Origin: Bradyrhizobium roseum
GTDB lineage: Bacteria > Pseudomonadota > Alphaproteobacteria > Rhizobiales > Xanthobacteraceae
Length of the DNA stretch: 64,000 bases
Assembly: GCF_030413175.1 (NCBI RefSeq)
Contig: NZ_CP129212.1
Coordinates: forward strand, 7,215,001 to 7,279,000
Direction: 5' to 3'
In this document: positions 45,977-55,153 of the stretch, one piece after another
How positions within the stretch are numbered: position 1 is the first letter of the stretch
Layout: every line of letters begins with the position of its first letter
The notes under the pieces: model-generated
Database searches by the model: none
What the model saw: the letters and a program-made list of their open reading frames with translations, nothing else
Told to the model about the DNA's origin: nothing
Position numbers and translations under genes: made by a program

Positions 45977-47755
45977 TTACAGCTTTGCGGCTGTCGCCTT
46001 TGCAACGCGTGTCAGGTTTCCGACATGGCGGCTTTGCGCCGCCGGCGGACACTCGGGGGCCGACGGCGGCCTCAGATCGATGCCGCGGAATATCGCGCAG
46101 CGCTCGAACACCTCCAGGGTCGGAGGCACCTTCCTGTGTTGGCAATATTTGGCGACGAGCTTTGCCAGCCCCTTGATGTCGCGGCCTGACGTGCCCGGGA
46201 AAGTCCCGACCAGGGCGTCGAGCAACGGGGCATCGACCGCGAGCCCGAATTGCTCGGTCATGACGCTCCAGATCTTCCGGCGCGCCTCGTCGTCCGGCGG
46301 CATGAACTTGATCAACGCGATGCAGCGCGAGACGATCGCCTCATCGATATCATCGATGCGGTTCGTGGTCAGAAACAGCAGGCCATTGAAATATTCCAGC
46401 ACCCGCAGGAACACGCCCACGACGGCGTTCATCGTGATGTCATCGTCCCGGCGCTTGATATAGACGTCCGCCTCGTCGATCAGCATGACTGCGCCCCAGC
46501 GCTGCGCCCGCATCAACGCGTCCTTGAGCGCGCTTTCCATGGCGGCAACGTTAAGCCCGAGCTGGCCGGAATGAACCCGGTAAAGCGGTCGCTGGATGAT
46601 TTCGGCATAGACCTCCGCCGTCAGCGTCTTGCCGACCCCGGGCGGCCCCGCGCACAACACCGTCGTGCCTCCGGATTTTCCGGCGACGATGTCGTCCATC
46701 AGGACATCCATTTCGGCGGTGAGGATGTCGATGAGATCGGTCTGCTCCTCGGGCAGGATCAGCTTTTGCTTCAGATCGGGCTGATAGGCATAGGGCGTCA
46801 TGTCGGCGACATGAACCCAAACATGATGGTGTAGTTCGAGATGAAACATCAGCATGTAGGGATGTACCGGCATCCTGCAGAACAAGCCTCCCGGAATCGC
46901 GGCCCTGGATTGCTCGACCTCGACTTCGGCATCATAGAGATTGCTCTTGGCGGCCTTTCTCAGATATTGGCCAAGGATATCCCCGGTCACATCGAGTGTC
47001 AGCGCGCGCGTGCTCAGGATGCTTTCATCATTGACGAGGCGCCCCAGACCGCCGCCCGACGACAACACGACGACGTCCTTGCGTGACCAATCCGTGTCCC
47101 GATGAGACGAATTCGGATCTTCCGCAAAGAAGCCGGTGCCGCTCCCTGAGAACTGGTGACCATACTGTCCCCGCCAGGCGAAATAGCGGCTTTCGGTGTC
47201 GTCATAGGCCGCGATCAATTCAGGCGTTTCCTTCAGGAACCCCTTTGCCGCGAAGATTTCGGGCACCGTCTTTCCGACGATGTCACCGGCTGAAATCCTG
47301 AGCGTCGTCGACGTGATCGTGCCTTTGGCGTTGGCCTTCAGCTCGATAAAGACCCGGCCGGTCTCGTCATTCGAAGGCGGCGTAAAGTCGAGCCGCGTGA
47401 CGACGTATGGCAGCGGCCTGCTGGCGACGCTGGCGGTGAACATCCAGCCCCGGATCGCATCGGCGACCAGATAGCGCGCGATCGCGGGCAGCACGGATTC
47501 CAGGTCCGCGGCCGCGAACCTGACGCCGCGTTCGCTGAAGGCCCGCTGAAGGGTCACGATCTGGGCCGAGCGGACCTGCATATCGGGTCCGGCCTGGTGG
47601 TAGAGATCCTTCAGAAACCCGAGTTCGGCGTCGGAAAGCTGACGGAATGCGACCTCCACCCTGTCGCCGAAGCGAAGTTGCTCCCTGAGCGAGGCCAGCC
47701 CCGGAAAGCTTGCGACCATCGCTTCGAAGTAAGGCCGCTCGATCTGAAGCTTCAT
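45977..47755 (-). CDS. AAA-family ATPase, nif-linked
   Basis: 592 aa. Walker A GPPGVGKT at 370-377 and Walker B MLIDEAD at 424-430. A sensor-1-like NR motif (LTTNRIDDID) is followed by SRCIALI. The N-terminal 300 residues are unfamiliar and beta-rich. It resembles AAA proteins with chaperone or remodelling function. Position suggests a role in assembly of nitrogenase or accessory Fe-S proteins, which is inference. Confidence 0.82.
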   Translation of the reverse strand: MKLQIERPYFEAMVASFPGLASLREQLRFGDRVEVAFRQLSDAELGFLKDLYHQAGPDMQVRSAQIVTLQRAFSERGVRFAAADLESVLPAIARYLVADAIRGWMFTASVASRPLPYVVTRLDFTPPSNDETGRVFIELKANAKGTITSTTLRISAGDIVGKTVPEIFAAKGFLKETPELIAAYDDTESRYFAWRGQYGHQFSGSGTGFFAEDPNSSHRDTDWSRKDVVVLSSGGGLGRLVNDESILSTRALTLDVTGDILGQYLRKAAKSNLYDAEVEVEQSRAAIPGGLFCRMPVHPYMLMFHLELHHHVWVHVADMTPYAYQPDLKQKLILPEEQTDLIDILTAEMDVLMDDIVAGKSGGTTVLCAGPPGVGKTLTAEVYAEIIQRPLYRVHSGQLGLNVAAMESALKDALMRAQRWGAVMLIDEADVYIKRRDDDITMNAVVGVFLRVLEYFNGLLFLTTNRIDDIDEAIVSRCIALIKFMPPDDEARRKIWSVMTEQFGLAVDAPLLDALVGTFPGTSGRDIKGLAKLVAKYCQHRKVPPTLEVFERCAIFRGIDLRPPSAPECPPAAQSRHVGNLTRVAKATAAKL

Positions 47756-47866
47756 CGCCGTTCACCGGTTGGGATCAAGGGCCGAACCGGAGACTTTCGA
47801 TGCAGATCTCGTCGTACATGACGCAGGTTCAGCCTCGAACGCAGCGGAGCGGTCGCACCCGGGTGA

Positions 47867-47882
47867 AGCAAAAACCCTGCCG
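47867..47882 (-). promoter_or_regulatory. Candidate sigma-54 promoter of the AAA-iscA-nifU-nifS operon
   Basis: Minus-strand CGGCAGGGTTTTTGCT, correct spacing, good -12 half. No strict activator site was found upstream. Confidence 0.5.
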
Positions 47883-47914
47883 AAGCCGGAAGCGGCGCAT
47901 TCCATCCAGAGGAG

Positions 47915-48217
47915 CTAGTGGCGCTCCTGAACACCGTCGTGAACGGCAAACTGGACATTGCCCTGGCGCCAGGAAAACGCACCATTCGGATCGCTGACGT
48001 CAATGCTGCGCTCGGGGATCAGCCGGTCGCAGAGCATGACGATGATGTCCTGTAGCGGCGCGCTGGTGTCGTTCTCCTCGGTCATGCGATCGATCGAGAT
48101 TTCGCCGCCTTCCATGCCGTCCGCCTCGATGTGGACGATGAAAATCTCCTCGTGTCCGGCAATACCGTGCGCCGTGACCCTGAAGGTCTCACCCTTGTAT
48201 TCAAACTCCCGTACCAT
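47915..48217 (-). CDS. Hypothetical nif-island protein (100 aa)
   Basis: Starts MVREFEYKGETFRVTAHGIAG, after a GGGAGGAG region. It is beta-rich and acidic. It precedes the AAA operon and is divergent from the 203-aa gene. Not recognised. Confidence 0.6.
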   Translation of the reverse strand: MVREFEYKGETFRVTAHGIAGHEEIFIVHIEADGMEGGEISIDRMTEENDTSAPLQDIIVMLCDRLIPERSIDVSDPNGAFSWRQGNVQFAVHDGVQERH

Positions 48218-48358
48218 TTGGCTCCTCCCTTTCCACTTTTTTTGTTCGCGTCGCGAGGTCCGGGGACCCCGGCGCTGAAGCGCGGCGATCTTTAGGATTG
48301 TCGAAATCGAGGGTCAAGCTTTCCGAAGCGAAACGGACACTGCGCGTAAAGGATGAAA

Positions 48359-48374
48359 TGTCGGCTTTGCGACA
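48359..48374. promoter_or_regulatory. NifA upstream activator sequence (203-aa gene)
   Basis: TGT-N10-ACA just upstream of a sigma-54-like element. Confidence 0.45.
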
Positions 48375-48383
48375 AAAGCGAAC

Positions 48384-48399
48384 CGGCAGACAATTTGCA
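48384..48399 (+). promoter_or_regulatory. Candidate sigma-54 promoter of the 203-aa gene
   Basis: GG at 48385-48386 and GC at 48397-48398. CGGCAGACAATTTGCA matches TGGCAC-N5-TTGCA apart from two positions. Confidence 0.5.
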
Positions 48400-48466
48400 T
48401 TGCTGTGCCGTGCCGCGCCAGATCGCCGGCATTGTATGACATCGCAGGAAATCGGAGAGGCTTGCC

Positions 48467-49078
48467 ATGACGACGATCGAGATGACCGCGCCGACCATCG
48501 AGAAGACTGCCTTGGGCCGGCTTGATCGGGAGGGGCGCCTGCTCAACGCCGTCCTCAAGAGTGCGACGAAGAAGCCTGGACGGTTTGGCTTCCGCGGCGA
48601 CATCGCTCTCAAATTCCAGGCGCAGCTCGCCGACGAAAAGCGTCCGCCGGAGTTCTCGATCGAGCAGGTTCTGACAATCGCCCAGGATGGCGAGAGCACT
48701 ATCCCGGTCATGGCCGGCTATCTGCATTCCTTTGCCTATCTGGAGGTGGCGTCGGAAGTGCTGGATGGCCTGCTCAGTCCGAGCGGGACCTACTTCATGT
48801 TCTGCAACAACATCGATCTGCTGGCGAAATACCGCGTCACCCTTCGAGGTATCACCTTCCATGTTCTGCCCTGCGACGAATCGACTGTCTGGAAGGAAAT
48901 GATGGACCTGATGAGCATCGACAAGAACGACGTCAAGAAGCTCGATACCGCAGGCAAGCTTGACTACCTGCTCGATGCGGCAACCGGCTTCGAGGGTAAG
49001 TATGACGTCATTACCTTCGAGGACGGTCTGGCCCGGATGGAGCCGGTGAAGAACCGAAACGAAAATCGTCCGGTCTGA
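48467..49078 (+). CDS. Hypothetical nif-island protein (203 aa)
   Basis: Starts MTTIEMTAPTIEKTALGRLD. Segments include AYLEVASEVLDGLLSPSGTYFMFCNNIDLLAKYRVTL. It is soluble and has no clear cofactor motif. It has its own candidate NifA/sigma-54 region and is convergent with the Rieske gene. Function not recognised. Confidence 0.65.
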   Translation: MTTIEMTAPTIEKTALGRLDREGRLLNAVLKSATKKPGRFGFRGDIALKFQAQLADEKRPPEFSIEQVLTIAQDGESTIPVMAGYLHSFAYLEVASEVLDGLLSPSGTYFMFCNNIDLLAKYRVTLRGITFHVLPCDESTVWKEMMDLMSIDKNDVKKLDTAGKLDYLLDAATGFEGKYDVITFEDGLARMEPVKNRNENRPV

Positions 49079-49093
49079 TTAGGCAACTCGCGG

Positions 49094-49495
49094 TTACGCC
49101 TCCTCGCCGGGAAGGACTTCATCGTCCTCGACCAGCGTCACGCCGGTCACGCAGATGTCGTCATCGAGGACCGTCACGGCGACCGGCGTGAGGCTGCGGC
49201 CCTTGCAAGGGCCGTCCACGCAGATGCCGGTGCCGAGTTCGAACAATGCGCCGTGCTTGCCGCACATCAGGCGGATGCCGTTCGGATCCAGAAACTGGTT
49301 ACGCTCCCAATCCAGATTCACCCCGTCATGCGGGCATTTGTTGATATAGCCGAAGACCTGGCGGCCCCAGCGGACCACCAGGATCGGCCAGGGCCGCATG
49401 GCGCCGTCTTCGACAATCATGAGCTGGAAACCCCTCGCCTGCTGGCTCGGGATATCGCTCATCCTGCAGATTGCGTAGGCCACGTTGGCTTCCAT
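49094..49495 (-). CDS. Rieske [2Fe-2S] ferredoxin-like protein (second copy)
   Basis: 133 aa. The start at 49495 has GAGG close by; an ATG at 49510 overlaps the flavoprotein stop. Ligands lie in KCPHDG and MCGKHGALF. It is about 60 residues in from its paralogue at 34076 and shares the CVDGPCKGRSLTPVAV ending. Electron carrier, perhaps for the adjacent flavoprotein. Confidence 0.85.
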   Translation of the reverse strand: MEANVAYAICRMSDIPSQQARGFQLMIVEDGAMRPWPILVVRWGRQVFGYINKCPHDGVNLDWERNQFLDPNGIRLMCGKHGALFELGTGICVDGPCKGRSLTPVAVTVLDDDICVTGVTLVEDDEVLPGEEA

Positions 49496-49506
49496 CTTTC
49501 CCTCGT

Positions 49507-51141
49507 TCATGACGATGCGTCCGTGAATCTCGTTGCCTCAGCCCGCTGCTCGCGCGCCCGCGCCTTGGTCAGCAGCAACCGGTTGGCCGCGAGCGAAAAT
49601 TCCAGCCAGGCGGCGGCGATGTCGCGCAGGATCGCCTGCAGGTATTCCCTGGACAAATGATGCTCGTCCGGAAAATTTGACAGCGCGCAGGATGACCGGT
49701 TGAAAGCAACGACATCGTCGAGCACGGACTTCATGACGTCGCCGAACGGCTGCTGCACCGCCGGCGTCAGCGACGAACGACCGCGTTCGACCGTGACCAC
49801 GTCGACATCGAACTCCAGCTCGCCGAGTACCGCGAGCGCATTGTCGAAGACATCTTCCATCGATTCAAGAATGGCGCGCTGCGTGAGTTGCTCACGCTCC
49901 TGGGCGGCAAGGCTGCGATGAAGGCGATGGCGATAGTCGTCGAAGGCCGCATCTCCCTGCGCGGCAACCCAGGCACCGAAGCGGGCGAGACTCGCCGCGT
50001 TGATCGAGCCGGCATTGCCGAGCGCGGCGCCGGAATAGGCCGCCCCCTTCTCTTGAGCCGCCTTGCGTTTGAGCGAAAGATCGATCCGCCGTGCCGCCTC
50101 CAGCGCACCTTCCAGATGGCCGGCCCCGCGCGAAGCGGTTTCCGATCCGCCCAGATAGAGCTTTCCGTTCCAATACACCCGCCGCAGCATCGGATTTGCG
50201 GTACCGACATGTTCGGTCTGCGCGGAGGTTCGGTCGAATTCACTGCAGGTATGGGGCTCCGTCGCCCAATCCTGATAATGCTGCTCGCCATGTTCAAGCG
50301 CGGCCCCGAAGAGCTGTACCATCTGATTGTCGATCAGCAGCGGAAGACCGGCGCTGAAACTTGCGCGCAGTTCAGGTGACAAGGCCAGGAACCCGCCGAG
50401 AGCGGCCCTTTCCGGGTCGCCATCACACGCGTCGAAGATTTCGCCGAGCACCGCCTGTTCGTGAGTCACGAAGGCATTGCCGGAATGTCCGGCCTCGCGC
50501 CAGTAAGCGCGATCATAGGCAACGACCACCTTGGCGTGGGCTGCCATCCACGTCTGGGTGCTACGCATCGCTTCGCGCGTGGCCTCGTCGAGACCGGGTC
50601 CGAAGCGAACATGCTGTTCGAGCAGCCGCGGCGGGATCGCGAGCACGACATGACGCGCCCGCACCTCGACGACGGTGCCGCCGGCCGCGAATGTCAGGAC
50701 GACATGATCTCCACCATCGCTGACGCTGTTCAGCACATGGTTGAGACGCAGCATGTTTGGCGGCCAATCAGCAGCGAGACGATCGACAAGCTGCGCCATG
50801 CCGCCTCGCAGACGACGGGCGCCATCGTGAAGCCGTTTCCCGTCAATGCGGTCGAAGCTCTTTTCGGGGTCGTTGAGATGCAGTACGGAACCATCGTCGT
50901 GCTGACGAATGTCGGTGAGCCCCAGTTCGGCGACCAGGCTCTTCATCAATGGCTGCGTGTCCGGCCAGAACCAGGTTGGACCGAGATCCACCGTCAGTTC
51001 CGATCCGGCAGTGGCCGACAGGATGCGGCCGCCGAGCCGTCCCCGCGCCTCGAACAAGCCGACGGCCAGGCCTTGCCGGTGCAGGCTTCTCGCCAGCACG
51101 ACACCACACAACCCACCACCAATGATCGCAGCGTCCAACAT
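49507..51141 (-). CDS. FAD-dependent amine oxidase-like protein
   Basis: 544 aa from the ATG at 51141. The FAD fold begins MLDAAIIGGGLCGVVLARSL, then FEARGRLGGRI, the flavin amine-oxidase signature. A C-terminal region of about 200 residues (after LYLGGSETASRGAGHLEGAL) is extra and helical. Substrate unknown. It is coupled to the downstream Rieske gene, so a redox pair is plausible. Confidence 0.82.
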   Translation of the reverse strand: MLDAAIIGGGLCGVVLARSLHRQGLAVGLFEARGRLGGRILSATAGSELTVDLGPTWFWPDTQPLMKSLVAELGLTDIRQHDDGSVLHLNDPEKSFDRIDGKRLHDGARRLRGGMAQLVDRLAADWPPNMLRLNHVLNSVSDGGDHVVLTFAAGGTVVEVRARHVVLAIPPRLLEQHVRFGPGLDEATREAMRSTQTWMAAHAKVVVAYDRAYWREAGHSGNAFVTHEQAVLGEIFDACDGDPERAALGGFLALSPELRASFSAGLPLLIDNQMVQLFGAALEHGEQHYQDWATEPHTCSEFDRTSAQTEHVGTANPMLRRVYWNGKLYLGGSETASRGAGHLEGALEAARRIDLSLKRKAAQEKGAAYSGAALGNAGSINAASLARFGAWVAAQGDAAFDDYRHRLHRSLAAQEREQLTQRAILESMEDVFDNALAVLGELEFDVDVVTVERGRSSLTPAVQQPFGDVMKSVLDDVVAFNRSSCALSNFPDEHHLSREYLQAILRDIAAAWLEFSLAANRLLLTKARAREQRAEATRFTDASS

Positions 51142-51296
51142 CGACCGGCCTGCACATGTTGCTACCACCCGCGCTCTGCAAGATTCGCGCAACATTCGAT
51201 CGAGGCTGACGTAACAGGAGATTTGCCCGACTTCCCAAGCAACTGGCACAAAACTTGATAATTCCATACGCGACGCCCTTGCGTATGGAGATTGGC

Positions 51297-51752
51297 ATGA
51301 ATGTCACATCGGATTTCGTCGGCTGTTCCCAGGATGAGCTGAAAGCCCTGCTCGATGGCGGCACGCTCACGGTCTACTCGGTCGCCCGCCCGACCACCGC
51401 AGATAAACCCGTCGAGCGTAGCGGCACGTTGGCCACGTTCACCTTCGCCTCGCCGGCCTTCGGCGCTGCGTCGGACGGTTTTGAAACCCCCAACTTCGCC
51501 GCAAATCCCGTCGCGGCGAGCAGCGTCGGGACGCCGGGATTCGCCCGCGCCCGCAAGGCGGACGGCACCGTCATTGCCGATTTTTCAGCGGGGCCCGGCG
51601 ATCGCGAGATCAAGTTCAGCGAGGTGTCATTCTCGCAAGGCGCACCAGTGAAACTCACCGCCTTCAAGTTCATCGCGGAGGGAGGATGGCCGGAGCGACC
51701 TGAATATTACGACACCCGCCCACGCCCGGGCTATCCGATGCCGACAACATAA
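51297..51752 (+). CDS. Hypothetical nif-island protein (151 aa)
   Basis: Start at 51297 after GGAG. It is Ala/Pro/Thr-rich, with LATFTFASPAFGAASDGFETPNF and IKFSEVSFSQGAPV, which suggests a beta fold. No motif known. It lies 68 bp before the sulfurtransferase gene. Confidence 0.55.
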   Translation: MNVTSDFVGCSQDELKALLDGGTLTVYSVARPTTADKPVERSGTLATFTFASPAFGAASDGFETPNFAANPVAASSVGTPGFARARKADGTVIADFSAGPGDREIKFSEVSFSQGAPVKLTAFKFIAEGGWPERPEYYDTRPRPGYPMPTT

Positions 51753-51820
51753 CGCCGAAACCCGGCCAGATGTCTCTTTGGCGACGATTGTCGCGTTTCT
51801 GACATGGAGATCATTTCGAG

Positions 51821-52678
51821 ATGAGCTATGCAAATCCTGAAGCGCTGGTAAGCACCGATTGGCTCGCCGAGCATCTGACGGACTCCAACATCCGGATCCT
51901 CGATTGCACCTGGCATCATACCAGCACCAATCTCGATGGACGAACACAGTACCGGGGCCGCCATCTTCCGGGTTCGGTGCATTTCGACATTGATCACGTG
52001 GCCGACAAGTCCAGCCCGCTGCCACACATGCTTCCCGGCGCGGCCGATTTTGCCAAGAAGGTCGGGCTGCTTGGGATCGGCGACGGCGATCGGGTCGTGG
52101 TTTATGATCGGCTGTATGGCGGGGCCGCCGCGGCACGGGCCTGGTGGATGTTTCGGGTCTTCGGTTACGAAAACGTCGCGATGCTCAATGGCGGCTATGG
52201 CAAATGGACCAAGGAAAAGAAGCCCACGGACATGTCGGCGGTGCGGCCGGAACAGAAATCATTTTCGGCGTCGTACAATCCCGCGCTGGTGCGCACCCTG
52301 GCCGAAATGAGGGAAAACCTCATCACCGCCGCGGCACAGGTCGTCGATGCGCGCGGGCCCGGCAAATTTGACGGCACCCAGGAAGACGTCTTCCCGTTCA
52401 GAAAACTTGGCCACATCCCGAATGCCACGAATATTCCATGGGCCGATCTGATCGATCCCGACACCGGCGAACTTGTTGCCGCGGATGCGCTCGCCGCGCG
52501 CTTCACCGCGGCCGGGATTGATCTTGACCGGCCGATCGTGACGACCTGCGCTTCCGGCATCATATCCTGCGTGACCGCCCTCGGTCTCTATCTGCTCGGA
52601 CGCACGAACGTCGCCGTCTATGACGGGTCCTGGGCGGAATGGGGCATGGCCGACGATACGCCGGCCGTCGCCGCGTGA
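51821..52678 (+). CDS. sseA: Sulfurtransferase (tandem rhodanese, SseA-like)
   Basis: 285 aa with two rhodanese domains. The active-site loop of the second reads CASGIIS with catalytic Cys. It transfers sulfane sulfur, for example 3-mercaptopyruvate or thiosulfate. It may supply sulfur to Fe-S synthesis, which is inferred from context. Confidence 0.88.
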   Translation: MSYANPEALVSTDWLAEHLTDSNIRILDCTWHHTSTNLDGRTQYRGRHLPGSVHFDIDHVADKSSPLPHMLPGAADFAKKVGLLGIGDGDRVVVYDRLYGGAAAARAWWMFRVFGYENVAMLNGGYGKWTKEKKPTDMSAVRPEQKSFSASYNPALVRTLAEMRENLITAAAQVVDARGPGKFDGTQEDVFPFRKLGHIPNATNIPWADLIDPDTGELVAADALAARFTAAGIDLDRPIVTTCASGIISCVTALGLYLLGRTNVAVYDGSWAEWGMADDTPAVAA

Positions 52679-52706
52679 GAACGTCGCCGGATGGAGGCAT
52701 GCGTTC

Positions 52707-52970
52707 ATGAGCACAGATCTGGCATCGGCCACTTCGATGGCGGAAGGCGAGGAATACGAACTTCTCGCCGGCGAGGATGGCACATCGTTCATCCTGCGCT
52801 CGAAGGTCGATTTTCTCGCCGCGCATTTGCGGGGCGAGGATGCAGCACGCTTTCGAGCCGACTATGACTCTATCAGGCTGCAATTTCCGGACTGGAAGCC
52901 GGACCAGACGCTCGCCCAACTCTGGGACCAGGGCGGATACAGCTGGCTCGCATCGAAGGAGGCGGATTGA
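52707..52970 (+). CDS. Hypothetical nif-island protein (87 aa)
   Basis: Starts MSTDLASATSMAEGEEYELLAG; GGAGG lies upstream. It has a Trp-rich acidic C-terminal half (DYDSIRLQFPDWKPDQTL). Not recognised. It is followed 2 bp later by the 105-aa gene. Confidence 0.6.
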   Translation: MSTDLASATSMAEGEEYELLAGEDGTSFILRSKVDFLAAHLRGEDAARFRADYDSIRLQFPDWKPDQTLAQLWDQGGYSWLASKEAD

Positions 52971-52972
52971 TC

Positions 52973-53290
52973 ATGGCAACGACGCTGGTAAAGACCACGC
53001 AGGACGGCCGAAAGCTGGAAGTGATCGGATTGGCGATATGCCTCGACGGACAACTCGAGGCGTTTGAACTGGTCGAGGTCAAGATGCATCCCAACAAGCG
53101 CGCGATCTGGACGGTCATGCCCGAGGCCACACACATGGCAGGCAGGGTGGCGCTGACCCGCGAGCAGGCCGAGATCGTAACCGCGGCCTTCCGAGAGGCC
53201 GAAGCGGAGATTCTCGCCAGCCCCGTGGCCATCAACGAACGCTTCCGCATTGCGGCAATGTGGAAGGCGCGCGAGCAAGGGATCGAATAG
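52973..53290 (+). CDS. Hypothetical nif-island protein (105 aa)
   Basis: ATG at 52973, GGAGG upstream; a TTG at 52967 overlaps the prior gene. Alpha/beta with a GRVALTREQAEIVTAAFREAEAEI helix. Not recognised. Confidence 0.6.
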   Translation: MATTLVKTTQDGRKLEVIGLAICLDGQLEAFELVEVKMHPNKRAIWTVMPEATHMAGRVALTREQAEIVTAAFREAEAEILASPVAINERFRIAAMWKAREQGIE

Positions 53291-53340
53291 GCCGGCTTGC
53301 ATTCGCCGGATGAACGCGGCCCGGGCGCTGTCGGACGAAG

Positions 53341-53673
53341 TCAGTTCATCGTCACATTGCGCCGGCGATAACACCCCTTCTCGTCACGCTCGAACAGACT
53401 ATCCAGCTCTGGATGGCTGACCGGTTCGTCGGATCCGTCCGGCATCAAATTCTGCTCGGAGATATAGGCGACGCAGGGATTTTGGCCGCTTTCGGCGAAC
53501 AGATAATAAAACGGCTGGTCCTTGCGCGAGCGCGCCTCGACCAGGATCGTCTCATACGTTCGATTGCAGTCGGCAAACTCCGGGTCGACATCGAACACGA
53601 CGCCGCGGAACTGATACATCCGGTGACGGATGACCTGGCCGATGCCGAATTTGGCGATAGCCGTTTTGCTCAT
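53341..53673 (-). CDS. hspQ: HspQ/YccV-family protein
   Basis: 110 aa from the ATG at 53673. The core KFGIGQVIRHRMYQFRGVVFDVDPEF, then YETILVEARSRKDQPFYYLF, is HspQ (hemimethylated-DNA-binding domain). HspQ enhances Lon specificity in enterics. Here it follows fdxB by 52 bp, so it may be transcribed with the nifENX operon. Confidence 0.88.
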   Translation of the reverse strand: MSKTAIAKFGIGQVIRHRMYQFRGVVFDVDPEFADCNRTYETILVEARSRKDQPFYYLFAESGQNPCVAYISEQNLMPDGSDEPVSHPELDSLFERDEKGCYRRRNVTMN

Positions 53674-53725
53674 GACCGACCGGACGCGCGCTCGATGCGA
53701 TCTTCCCATTGCTATTGCCGCCCCG

Positions 53726-54025
53726 TCAGCCCACGGAAGCCGGCGCCGGACCGTGGGTCTGGCAATTGGTCGGGCACACGCGGGCGCAGGCGCCGCAGCC
53801 GATGCACGCCCCATCGTCGTTCATCACCATGATCTTCTTTTCAATCTCGTCGTCCTCATCGTCGTCGAGCGCGACGAGTTCCCCGTCTTCGCTGAGGCCC
53901 TTGAGCGTCATCACATCGCGGCCGCAAACCTTGAAGCAGCGACCGCAGCCGATGCATTTCTTCTCGTCGATAGCGAGCAGATAGGCTGGGTTCCAGTCGC
54001 GACCGTCGCGGGTTGCATTGGTCAT
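53726..54025 (-). CDS. fdxB: Ferredoxin FdxB (nif-type 2[4Fe-4S])
   Basis: 99 aa. It has two CxxCxxC...C motifs (CIGCGRCFKVCG, CIGCGACARVCP) and an acidic insert DDDEDDEIEKK between them. This is the FdxB (ferredoxin III) type encoded after nifX. Probable electron carrier in cofactor assembly or to nitrogenase. Confidence 0.95.
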   Translation of the reverse strand: MTNATRDGRDWNPAYLLAIDEKKCIGCGRCFKVCGRDVMTLKGLSEDGELVALDDDEDDEIEKKIMVMNDDGACIGCGACARVCPTNCQTHGPAPASVG

Positions 54026-54043
54026 GGTACAAATGCCCTTGTG

Positions 54044-54244
54044 CTAGGCTGATTCGAGGCTCTTGAGCACCGCACGCTTTTGCTCGAGCTCGGCGAAGGC
54101 ATCATAGGCCTGCTGGGCCACGGTCAGAATCGTCTGCCATTGCAGCGGCAGTTCCTCGGACAGGTCATGCAAGTTCATCTTGGCCTGCGTCGCCTTGGCG
54201 GACAGTTTCTTGATTTCGGCCTTTAACGTTTCCAGATCACTCAT
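54044..54244 (-). CDS. CCE_0567-family small nif protein
   Basis: 66 aa, predominantly helical (LKAEIKKLSAKATQAKMNLHDLSEELPLQW). It matches the DUF683 protein found between fdxB and nifX-associated genes. Family members bind metal in helical hairpins. Role unknown. Confidence 0.9.
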   Translation of the reverse strand: MSDLETLKAEIKKLSAKATQAKMNLHDLSEELPLQWQTILTVAQQAYDAFAELEQKRAVLKSLESA

Positions 54245-54252
54245 GGCTCACC

Positions 54253-54723
54253 TCAATAATCCGCGACGGGCCTGAACTTCTCGATCATCTCGACGCCGGC
54301 CTTGACATATTTATCGCCCTCTTCCGCCAGCTTGCCGAGATTGTCGAAGCCGAAGCGATGCACGTCGCGCAACTGCTTGTTGACGACGATCAACCGCCCG
54401 CCGATCAGGACCATGCGGCCAAAGCCCTCATGGCTCATCTTCAGCATCGGCGAAATCATCACGCCGGTGGCGCGCTCGATCGAAAGCGCCACCGCGTTGA
54501 AGAACAATTCCATCCGCCAGATGGTTTCCGGATCGGGGTCGCCGATGATCGGCAGCGCCCGGCGGGCCTCCTTGTCCAGGATGTAGGGCTCGAGCAGCGT
54601 GAGGTCACTCTTGCCCTCCCAGGCACCGTGGGTGTCCTGGGCCCGCCATATCTTGATGAGTTCCTTGACAAACGGCGCCTCCGCCGCGGGCGTTGGTTCG
54701 AGCACTGCTGCAGCGTCTGACAT
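54253..54723 (-). CDS. NifX-associated nitrogen fixation protein (DUF269)
   Basis: 156 aa with [24 protein letters not shown], then the [18 protein letters not shown] region of DUF269. A conserved partner of nifX in many diazotrophs. Role is not established. Confidence 0.92.
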   Translation of the reverse strand: MSDAAAVLEPTPAAEAPFVKELIKIWRAQDTHGAWEGKSDLTLLEPYILDKEARRALPIIGDPDPETIWRMELFFNAVALSIERATGVMISPMLKMSHEGFGRMVLIGGRLIVVNKQLRDVHRFGFDNLGKLAEEGDKYVKAGVEMIEKFRPVADY

Positions 54724-54731
54724 GATGATTC

Positions 54732-55127
54732 CTATTCTTCAAAATCGAGGGTTCGTTCCTGGTCCTTCAACAGCGCCTTGCGTAACCAGGGCGGCGGCGT
54801 GCCTTTCAGCACGTCTTCGAGCTTGGCCAGGAGGTCGGTGATCTCTTCGGGTTGATTGACCTTCATCGGGTGGATGTTATTCGCCACCACCCTCGCCGCG
54901 CCGGAGCCGCCGATGGCGGCGACATAGAGAATGGCGCAGTCCTTGATCGCATCTATTTTGGGCGCGAGCTTGTCCTCATTGCCGTCTTCCTTGAGATCGC
55001 CCTCGAACTGAACGGCTTCGAGGAAGCGGTGCCCCTGCGGACCGATTTCATAGATCGCGATATTCTTCGCCCAGCCGAAATGAGCATCGACGCGCTTCAG
55101 GTCCTGGGTGGCGAATGCGATTTTCAT
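54732..55127 (-). CDS. nifX: NifX, FeMo-co precursor carrier
   Basis: 131 aa from the ATG at 55127: [20 protein letters not shown], the NifX/NafY cofactor-binding domain. It holds NifB-co and the VK-cluster between NifB and NifEN. Confidence 0.95.
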   Translation of the reverse strand: MKIAFATQDLKRVDAHFGWAKNIAIYEIGPQGHRFLEAVQFEGDLKEDGNEDKLAPKIDAIKDCAILYVAAIGGSGAARVVANNIHPMKVNQPEEITDLLAKLEDVLKGTPPPWLRKALLKDQERTLDFEE

Positions 55128-55153
55128 GACGTCGTCCTTCTTTAATGCTGTCG

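Noticed and set aside
51244..51259. TGGCACAAAACTTGAT before the 151-aa gene, sigma-54-like
   Set aside because: The invariant GC of the -12 element reads GA, so it should not be functional as is.
51789..51804. TGT-N10-ACA before the sulfurtransferase gene
   Set aside because: It lies only 17 bp before the start codon and has no sigma-54 element in place; probably chance.
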